Positions 23,710 through 32,069 of a stretch of DNA of 64,000 nucleotides are shown here, piece by piece. Each line of letters starts with the position of its first letter. Positions within the stretch are counted from its first letter, which is position 1. The position numbers and the translations under genes were made by a program. A model generated the notes under the pieces. That model had not been told where the DNA came from and searched no databases. It saw nothing but the letters and a program-made list of their open reading frames with translations. This DNA is from VFMC01 sp040398525 (GTDB lineage Bacteria > Actinomycetota > Acidimicrobiia > Acidimicrobiales > Ilumatobacteraceae). The stretch is taken from contig JBBATY010000002.1 of assembly GCA_040398525.1 (NCBI GenBank), positions 1 through 64,000 of the forward strand. Reading direction: 5' to 3'.

Positions 23710-24771
23710 GTGACCCCGGTGCCCGTCCGCGACGATCTGTCGGCACTCGAGGGCTACCACTCGCCGCAGGTCGACGTGCGTGTCCGGCTGAACACCAACG
23801 AGTCGCCGGGTGAGCCGCCGGATGCCTGGAGAGCAGCGTTCCTGGCCGAGGTGGCCGACATCGAATGGCATCGCTACCCCGATCGATCGGCGCAGGCGCT
23901 GCGTGCGGCGATCGCCGAGCTCCACGGCGTGGCGCCCGAGCAGGTGTTCGTCGCCAACGGCTCGAACGAGGTGCTCCAGACGGTCCTGCTCACCTATGCC
24001 GGCCCGGGGCGGACGGTCGTCACCTTCGAACCGACGTACCAGTTGCACGCCCACCTGGCCCGCATCTCCGGCGCGCGAGTCGTCGAGGTCGAGCGTGCGG
24101 CGGACTTCACCCTCGACCTCGACACGGCAGTGGCCGCAGTTGGGGACCACCGGCCCGCCGTGACGTTCCTCTGCTCGCCGAACAACCCGACCGGAATGGT
24201 CGAGCCGCGTGAGCACGTCGAAGCACTGCTCGACGCGGTGCCCGGCCTGTTCGTGGTGGACGAGGCGTATGTGCAGTTCGCGGACTGGTCGGCGCTCGAC
24301 CTGGTCGACGACGCCCGGCCGCTCGCGGTCACGCGCACCTTCTCGAAGACCTGGTCGATGGCCGGTGCCCGGCTCGGCTACCTCGTCGGGCCCAGGTGGC
24401 TGGTGAGCGAGCTCGACAAGGTCGTGCTGCCCTATCACCTCGACGCGGCGAAGCAGATCGCCGGTCGTCTCGCCCTCGATTTCGTCGACGAGATGGAGAC
24501 GCGGGTGGGCGAGATCGTGGCCGAGCGTGACCGGCTGCTCACGGCGCTGGCTGATCTCCCGGTCGAGCAGTTCCACTCGGGCGCCAACTTCGTGCTGTTC
24601 CGGCCGCGCGAGCGTGCGGGACGCGATGTGTGGCGGGGTCTGCTCGAGCGGTCGGTTCTGGTGCGCGACTGCTCCGGCTGGCCGCGTCTGGCCGATTGCC
24701 TGCGCGTCACGATCGGCCGCCCGGACGAGAACGATGCGTTCCTCGACGCGCTGCAGGAGGTGCTCGGATGA
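23710..24771 (+). CDS. hisC: histidinol-phosphate aminotransferase
   Basis: This is a 353-residue PLP enzyme that converts imidazole-acetol phosphate to histidinol phosphate. RLNTNESPGEPP marks the N-terminus, CSPNNPTG is the conserved substrate/PLP block, VVDEAYVQF has the cofactor Asp and Tyr, and the PLP lysine is in TRTFSKTWSMAGARLGY. The start is GTG at 23710; TAGCCT at 23696-23701 ends eight bases before it and no ribosome-binding sequence is seen, so it heads the his operon as a leaderless message. Its stop overlaps hisB (ATGA). Confidence 0.93.
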   Translation: MTPVPVRDDLSALEGYHSPQVDVRVRLNTNESPGEPPDAWRAAFLAEVADIEWHRYPDRSAQALRAAIAELHGVAPEQVFVANGSNEVLQTVLLTYAGPGRTVVTFEPTYQLHAHLARISGARVVEVERAADFTLDLDTAVAAVGDHRPAVTFLCSPNNPTGMVEPREHVEALLDAVPGLFVVDEAYVQFADWSALDLVDDARPLAVTRTFSKTWSMAGARLGYLVGPRWLVSELDKVVLPYHLDAAKQIAGRLALDFVDEMETRVGEIVAERDRLLTALADLPVEQFHSGANFVLFRPRERAGRDVWRGLLERSVLVRDCSGWPRLADCLRVTIGRPDENDAFLDALQEVLG

Positions 24772-25358
24772 GCAGGACGGCCACCAGGTCACGGACCACG
24801 AAGGAGACCCAGGTCGAGGTCACGCTCGATCTCGACGGCTCGGGCGAAGCCGCGGCATCGACCGGGCTGCCGTTCTACGACCACATGCTCGAGCAGGTGG
24901 GCAAGCACGGCGGATTCGACCTGCGGGTGCAGGCGACGGGCGACCTGCACATCGACTCCCATCACACGGTCGAGGACGTCGCCATCACCCTCGGCGAGAC
25001 CTTCCGCGATGCGCTGGGCGCCAAGGTCGGGGTGCGACGCTTCGCCAGCGGGCGGTTCCCGCTCGACGAGGCGCTCGTCGATATCGCCGTCGACCTCTCG
25101 GGTCGGCCGTTCGTGTTCTGGGACGTCGAGATGCCCGAATGCCTACCGCTCGGCAGCCCGCCGTTCGACCCACAGCTGGCCGAGCACGCCGTGTCCTCGT
25201 TCGCCACGGCTGCGGGCATCACCCTGCACGTCGAGCTCGTGCGCGGCCGCAACGTCCATCACATCGTCGAAGCGGTGTTCAAGGGCCTCGGCCGATGCCT
25301 GCGCGACGCGGTGCGGGTCGAGGGATCGGCGCTGCCCTCGACCAAGGGTGTGCTCTGA
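24768..25358 (+). CDS. hisB: imidazoleglycerol-phosphate dehydratase
   Basis: This is a 196-residue manganese-dependent dehydratase, monofunctional (no phosphatase domain) as in other actinobacteria. The duplicated metal-binding motifs are visible as IDSHHTVEDVAITLG and the later NVHHIVEAVFKGLGR; the N-terminal substrate motif is GLPFYDHMLEQ. It converts imidazoleglycerol phosphate to imidazole-acetol phosphate, the substrate of HisC. ATG at 24768 overlaps the hisC stop by four bases. The next gene starts two bases after its stop. Confidence 0.95.
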   Translation: MSRTATRSRTTKETQVEVTLDLDGSGEAAASTGLPFYDHMLEQVGKHGGFDLRVQATGDLHIDSHHTVEDVAITLGETFRDALGAKVGVRRFASGRFPLDEALVDIAVDLSGRPFVFWDVEMPECLPLGSPPFDPQLAEHAVSSFATAAGITLHVELVRGRNVHHIVEAVFKGLGRCLRDAVRVEGSALPSTKGVL

Positions 25359-25359
25359 C

Positions 25360-26016
25360 GTGGCCGAGCCCGCCGGTGGGCGCCGCCCGCTCGTGGCGGT
25401 GCTCGACTACGGCATCGGCAACCTTCGTTCCGCTCAGAAGGCGCTCGAGCGGGTGGGGGCCGACGCTCGGCTGACGGCCGATCATGGCATCGTGCGCGAT
25501 GCCGATGCCGTGGTGCTGCCGGGGGTCGGCGCCTTCGGAGCATGCATGGACGCCCTACGTGCCGCCGATCTCGAGCGGGCGGTCCTCGACGCTGTCGGTT
25601 CTGGTCGGCCGTTCCTCGGCATCTGCGTGGGCATGCAGATGTTGTTCGACACCAGCGACGAGGACCCGGGTGCGCGGGGTCTGGGTGTGATCGCCGGCTC
25701 GGTCCGCTGGATCTCGGGCGACGTGCCACGTCCGCAGATGCAGTGGAACCGATTGGTCGTCACCGACGCCCATCGCGACGATGTGGTGCTGGCCCAACTG
25801 GGCGTAGAGCCGTGGATGTACTTCGTTCACTCATTGCACGGCGAGCCAACCGACCGTTCCGTCGTCGCAGCGACGTGCGACTACGGCGGCACGGTGCACG
25901 CCGCGTTCCGACAGGGCAATGTCCTCGCGACGCAGTTCCATCCGGAGAAGTCCGGGCGGGACGGGCTGACCCTGCTCGGCGCCTTCGTCCGCCAGGTCGC
26001 CGCGGTGGCGTCATGA
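25360..26016 (+). CDS. hisH: imidazole glycerol phosphate synthase, glutamine amidotransferase subunit
   Basis: This is a 218-residue class I glutaminase that supplies ammonia to HisF. The nucleophile Cys is in LGICVGMQMLFD, the catalytic His in ATQFHPEKSG is followed two residues later by the Glu, and the N-terminal block is DYGIGNLRSAQKALE. It starts at GTG 25360, directly after the hisB stop. Its stop overlaps hisA by four bases. hisF, its partner subunit, lies one gene downstream. Confidence 0.95.
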   Translation: MAEPAGGRRPLVAVLDYGIGNLRSAQKALERVGADARLTADHGIVRDADAVVLPGVGAFGACMDALRAADLERAVLDAVGSGRPFLGICVGMQMLFDTSDEDPGARGLGVIAGSVRWISGDVPRPQMQWNRLVVTDAHRDDVVLAQLGVEPWMYFVHSLHGEPTDRSVVAATCDYGGTVHAAFRQGNVLATQFHPEKSGRDGLTLLGAFVRQVAAVAS

Positions 26017-26744
26017 CGGTCGAGCTCTACCCGGCGATCGACCTACGTGAGGGACAGGTCGTACGCCTCGCCCAGGGTGACTACGACCGTCAGACCACCT
26101 ACGGCGACGACCCGGTGGCGGTGGCCGTTGCGTTCGCCGAGCAGGGAGCGCGCTGGATCCACGTCGTCGACCTCGACGCGGCGCGCAGCGGGTCGCCGCG
26201 CAACAGACCGGTCGTGGCGGCCATCGCCCGGGCCCTGGCGGGTGTGGCGCGAGTGCAGACGGGGGGAGGAGTTCGCACCGTCGCCGATGCCGAGGTGCTC
26301 GCCGACGCAGGTGTGGCGCGCGTCGTGATGGGCTCGGCAGCTGTCCAGGCTCCAGGGCTGGTCGCCGATGTCGCAGCGCTCGTCCCCGTCGCAGTGGGCC
26401 TCGACCACCGCGACGGAGAACTGGCCGTGCACGGCTGGACAGCGGGCAGCGGGGTCCGCTTGTTCGACGCGCTCGCCTGGTTCCCGACGGCCGCGGCCTT
26501 CGTCATCACCGACATCGGCCGCGACGGCATGTTGGCCGGCCCCGACCTCGTCGGTCTGGCGGCTGCTGCGGCCGCGACAACGGTGCCGATCGTGGCCAGC
26601 GGAGGGGTGGCCAGCCTCGATGACGTGCGCGCTCTGGGCGCCGTGCCCGGGATCGCCGGGGTGATCACCGGACGCGCTGTCTACGAGGGCCGATTCACGG
26701 TGGCCGAGGCGGTCGTGGCCCTCGGCGGAGGCGAGCCGCGATGA
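26013..26744 (+). CDS. hisA: ProFAR isomerase (HisA, possibly bifunctional PriA-like)
   Basis: This is a 243-residue TIM barrel that isomerises ProFAR to PRFAR. The N-terminal catalytic Asp is in YPAIDLREGQVVRL, the phosphate-binding loops are GGGVRTVADAE and ASGGVASLDDVRAL, and the C-terminal acid is in ITDIGRDGMLAGPD. Many actinobacteria use one enzyme, PriA, for both this step and the TrpF step; no trpF occurs in this window, but the sequence here looks HisA-like and dual activity cannot be decided. The ATG at 26013 overlaps hisH and the stop overlaps hisF. Confidence 0.9.
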   Translation: MTVELYPAIDLREGQVVRLAQGDYDRQTTYGDDPVAVAVAFAEQGARWIHVVDLDAARSGSPRNRPVVAAIARALAGVARVQTGGGVRTVADAEVLADAGVARVVMGSAAVQAPGLVADVAALVPVAVGLDHRDGELAVHGWTAGSGVRLFDALAWFPTAAAFVITDIGRDGMLAGPDLVGLAAAAAATTVPIVASGGVASLDDVRALGAVPGIAGVITGRAVYEGRFTVAEAVVALGGGEPR

Positions 26745-27514
26745 TCGTGCCCAGGGTGATCCCCTGCCTCGATGTGACGGCCGGTCGCGTCGTGAAGGGC
26801 ATCAACTTCGTCGGCCTACGCGACGCCGGCGACCCCGTCGAGCTCGCCGCGCGCTACGACGCCGAGGGTGCGGACGAGCTCGTGTTCCTCGACATCACCG
26901 CCTCGTCGGACCAGCGCGACACCATGGTCGACGTCGTCATGCGCACCGCCGAGCAGGTGTTCATCCCCTTCACCGTCGGCGGTGGGATCCGCTCGGTCGC
27001 CGATGCCCGCACGATGCTGCGCGCCGGCGCCGACAAGGTGAGTGTGAACACTGCAGCGGTGCAGCGGCCCCGGCTGCTGAGCGAGATCGCCGCCGAGTTC
27101 GGCAGCCAGTGCGTGGTCTGCGCGATCGATGCCAAGCGCCGAGCGCCCGAGCACGGTGGCGGGTTCGAGGTCTATCTCCACGGCGGTCGCACGGCGACCG
27201 GAGTGAACGCCGTCGAGTGGGCCGAGCGGGCCGTGGCGCTCGGCGCGGGCGAGATCCTGCTCACCTCGATGGACCGCGACGGCACTCGCGAGGGCTTCGA
27301 TCTCGAGCTCACGCGCGCCGTGGTCGACGCCGTCGGGGTGCCGGTGGTCGCGAGTGGAGGCGTGGGCGAGCTCGCGCATCTCGTCGACGGTGTCGTGGCG
27401 GGTGGGGCGACCGGCGTGCTGGCTGCCAGCATCTTCCACTTCGGCGAGTTCACGATCGGCGAGGCCAAGGCTGCGCTGCGGGCCGCAGGCCTGACCGTCC
27501 GCCCTGTCGGCTGA
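26741..27514 (+). CDS. hisF: imidazole glycerol phosphate synthase, cyclase subunit
   Basis: This is a 257-residue TIM barrel that uses ammonia from HisH to make imidazoleglycerol phosphate and AICAR. Catalytic Asp residues are in PCLDVTAGRVVKG and LLTSMDRDGTREGFD; FTVGGGIRSVADAR and VVASGGVGELAHLVDG are the phosphate loops. ATG at 26741 overlaps hisA. It is the last gene of the hisCBHAF run; the remaining linked pathway gene, hisI, is two kilobases downstream next to trpE. hisD, hisG and hisE are not in the window. Confidence 0.95.
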   Translation: MIVPRVIPCLDVTAGRVVKGINFVGLRDAGDPVELAARYDAEGADELVFLDITASSDQRDTMVDVVMRTAEQVFIPFTVGGGIRSVADARTMLRAGADKVSVNTAAVQRPRLLSEIAAEFGSQCVVCAIDAKRRAPEHGGGFEVYLHGGRTATGVNAVEWAERAVALGAGEILLTSMDRDGTREGFDLELTRAVVDAVGVPVVASGGVGELAHLVDGVVAGGATGVLAASIFHFGEFTIGEAKAALRAAGLTVRPVG

Positions 27515-27541
27515 GCGGGGGCGTCGCCTAGGGTGGAGCCC

Positions 27542-28519
27542 ATGACGAGTTCCCCCATGCAATACCGCCGACTCGGCCGCAGCGGCCTGCAGGTGTCGGT
27601 GCTGTCGTTCGGTTCCTGGGTCACCTTCGACAACCAGTTGAAGGACGACACCGCGCTCGAGTGCATGCAGGCCGCGTACGACGCCGGCTGCAACTTCTTC
27701 GACAACGCCGAGGCCTATGCCGGTGGAGAGAGCGAGGCGATCATGGGTCGCGTCGTCGAGCAGCTCGGCTGGAAGCGTCAGTCGTACGTGCTGACCACCA
27801 AGGTCTTCTGGGGCATCGACGGCCCAGTCGTGAACATGCGCAACACTCTCAACCGGAAGTACCTGCTGCACTCGATCGACGGTTGCCTCGAGCGGCTGCG
27901 GACCGACTTCGTCGACATCCTCTACTGCCATCGGCCCGACCCCAACACGCCGGTCGAGGAGACGGTGTGGGCGATGAGCGACATCATCAGTGCGGGCAAG
28001 GCGCTGTACTGGGGCACCAGCGAGTGGGCGGCCGACGAGATCCGCGCTGCGTGGGAGATCGCCGAGCGGCACCACCTCCACAAGCCGGTCGTCGAGCAGC
28101 CGCAGTACAACATGTTGTCGCGCGCGCGGGTCGAGCGCGAGTACGCCCGGCTGTACGACGAGATCGGTCTCGGCACCTCGATCTGGAGCCCGCTCGCGGG
28201 TGGGTTGCTCACCGGCAAGTACCAAGCCGGCATCCCCGACGACAGCCGCGGTTCCCTGCCGGGCTACGAGTGGCTCGCCGACCGGTTCACCAACGAGGCG
28301 TCGCTCGCCAAGGTCGAACGGATCCGTCCGATCGCCGCCGAGCTCGGGTGCTCGATGGCCCAGTTGGCGATCGCCTGGTGCGCCGCGAACCCGCGGGTGT
28401 CGACCGTCATCACCGGTGCCAGCCGGCCGAGCCAGGTCGTCGAGAACTTCGCGGCGATCGACGTTCTGCCGATGCTCACCGCCGACGTGATGGGTCGTCT
28501 CGCCGAGGCGACCGCCTGA
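27542..28519 (+). CDS. aldo/keto reductase (potassium channel beta-subunit-like)
   Basis: This is a 325-residue NADPH-dependent aldo/keto reductase of the Kv-beta/YghZ branch. It has RRLGRSGLQVSVLSFGSWVT at the N-terminus, the catalytic Asp and Tyr in FDNAEAYAGGESE, Lys in LTTKVFWG, His in LYCHRPDP, and the cofactor block VITGASRPSQV near the end. The ATG at 27542 is chosen because TAGGGT at 27529-27534 ends seven bases upstream. An in-frame GTG at 27533 would overlap that hexamer. It interrupts the histidine genes between hisF and hisI but has no obvious link to that pathway. Confidence 0.88.
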   Translation: MTSSPMQYRRLGRSGLQVSVLSFGSWVTFDNQLKDDTALECMQAAYDAGCNFFDNAEAYAGGESEAIMGRVVEQLGWKRQSYVLTTKVFWGIDGPVVNMRNTLNRKYLLHSIDGCLERLRTDFVDILYCHRPDPNTPVEETVWAMSDIISAGKALYWGTSEWAADEIRAAWEIAERHHLHKPVVEQPQYNMLSRARVEREYARLYDEIGLGTSIWSPLAGGLLTGKYQAGIPDDSRGSLPGYEWLADRFTNEASLAKVERIRPIAAELGCSMAQLAIAWCAANPRVSTVITGASRPSQVVENFAAIDVLPMLTADVMGRLAEATA

Positions 28520-28525
28520 TGCTGA

Positions 28526-29161
28526 TCAGCCGAGTGAGGCGACGATCGGAGCCGCAGCCAACTCGGCGACGTGGTCGAGGTGCCCGGCGAGGAAGTGGTC
28601 GGCCGACTCGATGACGACGAGGTCGGTCGCGGTCCATGTGGCCGCGATCGGCGCCACGGCCTCGGGCGGGCTGTACTGGTCGTGGCGAGGCACCAGCAGG
28701 TGGACGGGCCGGTGGTCCGTCGCGGCCAGCGGTGCGGACGGGACCATGGCGAGCGGGGGAGCGACCGCGACCCAGCCTGCTGCTCGGGGATCGGCGACGT
28801 CGAGGCTCACGGCCGCCCCGAACGAGTAGCCCATCACCCAGATCGGGCCATCTGTCACCTCCGCTGCAGAGTCGATGGCAGCGACGACGTCGAGGCGCTC
28901 GTCGGCGCCCCGGGAATGGGTGCCGTCGGACTCTCCGCCACCACGGAAGTCGAAGCGAATCGCTGCGACGCCGGCAGCGGCGAGCCGGTCGGCCAGGCGG
29001 GTGAGCAGCGGATGATGGCGGTCGCCGCCGTAGAGCGGATGGGGGTGGCACAGCACGGCTGCGCCACGGGGCCCGGGGGGTGTGGCTGGCACGGTGAGGT
29101 CGGCCGCGAGGCGGACCCCGTCGAGGGTGTGCAGGTCGAGAGGGTGCGTTTCGATCGCCAC
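28526..29161 (-). CDS. alpha/beta hydrolase (COG2945-like)
   Basis: This is a 211-residue serine hydrolase-fold protein. CHPHPLYGGDRHHPL is the family's N-terminal signature, FDFRGGGESDG follows, and the nucleophile elbow is MGYSFGAAVS. A late His in ESADHFLAGH completes the likely triad. The start is GTG at 29161: on the minus strand TACCGT (29174-29169) ends seven bases before it. The frame remains open far upstream, but that part overlaps the divergent GroES-like gene. It is convergent with the aldo/keto reductase, six bases apart. The substrate is unknown. Confidence 0.8.
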   Translation of the reverse strand: MAIETHPLDLHTLDGVRLAADLTVPATPPGPRGAAVLCHPHPLYGGDRHHPLLTRLADRLAAAGVAAIRFDFRGGGESDGTHSRGADERLDVVAAIDSAAEVTDGPIWVMGYSFGAAVSLDVADPRAAGWVAVAPPLAMVPSAPLAATDHRPVHLLVPRHDQYSPPEAVAPIAATWTATDLVVIESADHFLAGHLDHVAELAAAPIVASLG

Positions 29162-29168
29162 GGCCGCG

Positions 29169-29178
29169 ACGGTACCCT
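29169..29178. promoter_or_regulatory. bidirectional -10 dyad between two leaderless genes
   Basis: ACGGTACCCT holds TACCGT on the minus strand and TACCCT on the plus strand, sharing the TA. Each ends exactly seven bases before a GTG start, at 29161 and 29186. The whole intergenic region is 24 bases, so both -35 regions lie inside the opposite coding sequence. Confidence 0.65.
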
Positions 29179-29185
29179 CGCATTC

Positions 29186-29509
29186 GTGGCCGACACCGAG
29201 AAGCTGCCGATCAAGATGTTGAACGACCGTCTGCTCGTGCGCATCCCGGACAAGGAAGGCGAGCGGCGCTCGTCCGGCGGCATCCTCATCCCGGCCACCG
29301 CGCAGGTGTCGAAACGGCTCGTGTGGGCCGACGTCGTCGCCTACGGCCAGAACGTCCGATCGGTAGAGATCGGCGACCGCGTGCTGTTCAGCCCCGAAGA
29401 CCGTTACGAGGTCGAGGTCGGCGGCGACGACTACATCATGTTGCGCGAGCGCGACATCCATGCCGTTGCGGCCAAGCGCGTCGAGGGCAGCACCGGCCTC
29501 TATCTCTGA
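29186..29509 (+). CDS. GroES-like (Cpn10) co-chaperonin
   Basis: This is a 107-residue Cpn10-fold protein. It has KMLNDRLLVRIPDKEGERRS in the first strand region, the mobile-loop segment SSGGILIPATA with the hydrophobic IPA that docks on GroEL, and the late EVEVGGDDYIMLRERDIHAV. No groEL follows, so this is either the only groES at a separate locus or a second copy. GTG at 29186 is a leaderless start (TACCCT seven bases upstream). A more canonical GroES would begin KPLxDRV; here the first strand is altered (KMLNDRL). Confidence 0.8.
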   Translation: MADTEKLPIKMLNDRLLVRIPDKEGERRSSGGILIPATAQVSKRLVWADVVAYGQNVRSVEIGDRVLFSPEDRYEVEVGGDDYIMLRERDIHAVAAKRVEGSTGLYL

Positions 29510-29574
29510 CACCGGTCGCCACCTGCCGCCGAACCGACCCGTGGGTCAGCAGCGGGTGCTCCTAGCATGGCGTC

Positions 29575-29934
29575 ATGTCCACCGGTGTGCGGATCGACGC
29601 GACTCCCGAGCAGTTCGCTACGGTCAGGTACGGCCCCGACGGCCTTGTGCCGGCGATCGCCCAGGACGCGTCGACCGGCGAGGTGTTGATGGTCGCCTGG
29701 ATGAATGCCGACACGTTGCAGACAACGTTGGCCGAGGGGCGCATGGTGTACTGGAGTCGCAGCCGCCAAGAGGTGTGGCGCAAGGGCGACACCAGTGGCG
29801 ACGCGCAGCACGTGCAAGAGGCGCTGTACGACTGCGACGCCGACGTGCTGTTGTTCAAGGTCGTCCAAGAGGGCGCGGGGGCGTGCCACACGGGCGAGCG
29901 CACATGCTTCTTCCGCCGGTTCGGACCCGAGTGA
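29575..29934 (+). CDS. hisI: phosphoribosyl-AMP cyclohydrolase
   Basis: This is a 119-residue monofunctional PRA-CH that opens the purine ring of PR-AMP in histidine synthesis. YWSRSRQEVWRKGDTSG is the core motif; zinc and magnesium ligands are in DCDADVLLFK and the two Cys of ACHTGERTCFF. There is no fused HisE domain. The ATG at 29575 follows TAGCAT (29563-29568) by six bases without a ribosome-binding sequence. Its stop shares bases with the trpE start (TGATG), so histidine and tryptophan genes are coupled here. Confidence 0.93.
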   Translation: MSTGVRIDATPEQFATVRYGPDGLVPAIAQDASTGEVLMVAWMNADTLQTTLAEGRMVYWSRSRQEVWRKGDTSGDAQHVQEALYDCDADVLLFKVVQEGAGACHTGERTCFFRRFGPE

Positions 29935-31457
29935 TGCGCGCCCTGCAGATGCGGCCGAGCCGCGAGGAGTTCCATGCGCTGGCAGTCGGGCACACCGTCG
30001 TGCCGGTGTGGACCGAACTGTTGGCCGACCTCGAGACACCGGTCGCCGCCTTCATCAAGCTTGTCGGCGAGGGCGAGGGTTTCCTGCTCGAGTCGGTCGA
30101 GCACGGTGAGCGCTGGAGCCGGTTCAGCTTCGTCGGCCACGACCCCGTCGCCACTCTGACGTTGCGCGACGGCGCCATCACGATCACCGGACAGCATCTC
30201 AGCGCCCCGATCCCGACCGACCGGGGAATGCTGGCCGCGCTCGATGCGATCGTGGCGTCGTACCGGGCGCCGATCATGCCCGAACTGCCGCCGCTGCAGG
30301 GCGGGGTGATGGGCTTCCTCGGCTACGACGTGGTGCGTGAGGTCGAGCGCCTCCCCGACGTGCCACACGACGACCGCCGCCTGCCGGATGCGGTGATGAG
30401 CATCATCGGCTCGCTGGCCGCGTTCGACCACTGGCGTCAGCGCGTCTACCTCATCGAGAGCGTGCCCGTGCTCGACATGGACACCGAGGATGTCGATCGC
30501 GAGTATGACCTCGCCTGCGAGCGGGTCCAGCGTGCGGTCGACAAGCTGGCCTGTGCGCTGCCGACCCCGCCGGTCGAGCCACCCGTGCCCGGTGAGGCGG
30601 GGCCCGAGGTGCGCAGCTCGATGTCCGACGGCGCGTACCAGCGCGCCGTCGAGGTGGCCAAGGAGCACATCCTCGCGGGCGACATCTTCCAGGTCGTGCT
30701 GAGCCAGCGCTACGACATCGATCTGGCGGCCGACCCGTTCGACTTCTACCGGGTCCTGCGTCAGGTGAACCCGAGCCCGTACATGTACTTCCTGCGCAAT
30801 GAGGGAATCACCATCGTGGGCAGCTCGCCCGAGCCGATGGTGAAGGTGCTCGGGTCGAAGGTGGTGAGCCGTCCGATCGCGGGCACCCGCCGTCGTGGCC
30901 GCGACGACGAGCACGACCGCCGCCTGGCAGGAGAGTTGAAGGAAAACCCGAAGGAGGTCGCCGAGCACATCATGTTGGTCGACCTGGCTCGCAACGATGT
31001 CGGTCGCGTGGCTCGCTTCGGGTCGGTCCGCGTCGACGAGCTGATGACTCTGGAGCGCTACAGCCACGTGATGCACCTCACCTCGCAGGTGAGCGGCGAG
31101 TTGCTGGCCGGCCGCACGCCGATCGACGTGCTGCGCGCCACGCTCCCCGCCGGCACGGTGAGCGGTGCGCCGAAGGTTCGGGCGATGGAGATCATCGACT
31201 CGCTCGAGCCGGTCAAGCGCGGCCCGTATGCGGGCGTCGTCGGCTACGTCGACTTCAGCGGCAACCTCGATACGGCGCTCGCCATCCGCACGGTCTTCAT
31301 CGGCCCGCACGGCGCGTCGTTCCAGGCGGGCGCCGGCATCGTGGCCGACTCCGATCCCGACGACGAGGACCTCGAATGCCGTAACAAGGCAGCCGGCCTG
31401 TTGGCTGCGGTCCCGGCCGCTCGGCGGATGACTGCAGCGAAGGCCGACCCCGACTGA
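29934..31457 (+). CDS. trpE: anthranilate synthase component I
   Basis: This is a 507-residue chorismate-utilising enzyme that makes anthranilate with TrpG. The N-terminal regulatory LLES motif (FLLESVEHGERWSRFSFVG) is the tryptophan feedback site. The catalytic domain has SPSPYMYFLRN-type substrate contacts, RPIAGTRRRG, the metal Glu in HIMLVDLARNDVG, and GTVSGAPKVRAMEIID. ATG at 29934 overlaps the hisI stop. No trpG or other trp gene is adjacent. It is convergent with the next gene, leaving 12 bases. Confidence 0.95.
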   Translation: MRALQMRPSREEFHALAVGHTVVPVWTELLADLETPVAAFIKLVGEGEGFLLESVEHGERWSRFSFVGHDPVATLTLRDGAITITGQHLSAPIPTDRGMLAALDAIVASYRAPIMPELPPLQGGVMGFLGYDVVREVERLPDVPHDDRRLPDAVMSIIGSLAAFDHWRQRVYLIESVPVLDMDTEDVDREYDLACERVQRAVDKLACALPTPPVEPPVPGEAGPEVRSSMSDGAYQRAVEVAKEHILAGDIFQVVLSQRYDIDLAADPFDFYRVLRQVNPSPYMYFLRNEGITIVGSSPEPMVKVLGSKVVSRPIAGTRRRGRDDEHDRRLAGELKENPKEVAEHIMLVDLARNDVGRVARFGSVRVDELMTLERYSHVMHLTSQVSGELLAGRTPIDVLRATLPAGTVSGAPKVRAMEIIDSLEPVKRGPYAGVVGYVDFSGNLDTALAIRTVFIGPHGASFQAGAGIVADSDPDDEDLECRNKAAGLLAAVPAARRMTAAKADPD

Positions 31458-31469
31458 GCCGTCGCCGGG

Positions 31470-32000
31470 TCAGTCGATCAGCCCGCCGATCAGCAGCACC
31501 GTGCCGAGCGCCCCGACGGCCAGGGTGCCGAGCACGGCGATGGCAGCCAGACCAGGCACCCCGGTGATCGCCCGGACCCCGACCCAGAGTGCCGGGAGCT
31601 CCTTGCGCCGCTGCCGCAGCTCGCTCTTGAGCGAGCCGAAGCTGCGCGCCTGCATCCCGAGCGCCACGCCGGAGTCGTGGTCGATCAACACGCCGGACGC
31701 AGCCGAGGGTCCGGTGCTGAGCAGCGAACGGATGTCGTCGAACAGCCGCGGTGCGGCCGATGCCGTGGCCCGCACGAGGAACCAGCCCACGATGGCGGCG
31801 ACGACGGGGATCGCGCAGATCAGCCCGCCCAGCACGATCCAGCCGGTGCTGGCTTCGAACACCCACCAGCCGGTGGCGAACGTCGCTGCAGCGATGACGA
31901 TGGTGATGAGGACGACGATGGCGATCAGGGCCTGAAGACGCCCGAGTGTGCGCCGCATGCCGTCGGATGTGCGGGTTGCGAGACGGTCGAGGTCGGCCAT
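31470..32000 (-). CDS. integral membrane protein of unknown function
   Basis: This is a 176-residue protein with three predicted membrane segments: about residues 24-45 (LIAIVVLITIVIAAATFA), 52-72 (WIVLGGLICAIPVVAAIVGW) and the C-terminal 150-174 (GLAAIAVLGTLAVGALGTVL). A soluble loop of about 70 residues lies between the second and third. The ATG at 32000 is supported by a CACACT hexamer on the minus strand six bases upstream. I do not recognise a family. It is convergent with trpE and divergent from the YgfZ-like gene over 69 bases. Confidence 0.65.
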   Translation of the reverse strand: MADLDRLATRTSDGMRRTLGRLQALIAIVVLITIVIAAATFATGWWVFEASTGWIVLGGLICAIPVVAAIVGWFLVRATASAAPRLFDDIRSLLSTGPSAASGVLIDHDSGVALGMQARSFGSLKSELRQRRKELPALWVGVRAITGVPGLAAIAVLGTLAVGALGTVLLIGGLID

Positions 32001-32069
32001 GGTGCCAGTGTGGCAGGCGTCGGGTCGCCGGGTGGAGCGTTGGACCTGCTTCGCTGCGACACTGGCGCC

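Noticed and set aside
28526..29512. Longer minus-strand hydrolase gene starting at 29512
   Set aside because: The extra 117 codons overlap the GroES-like gene completely, show no homology, and the -10 box supports a start at 29161.
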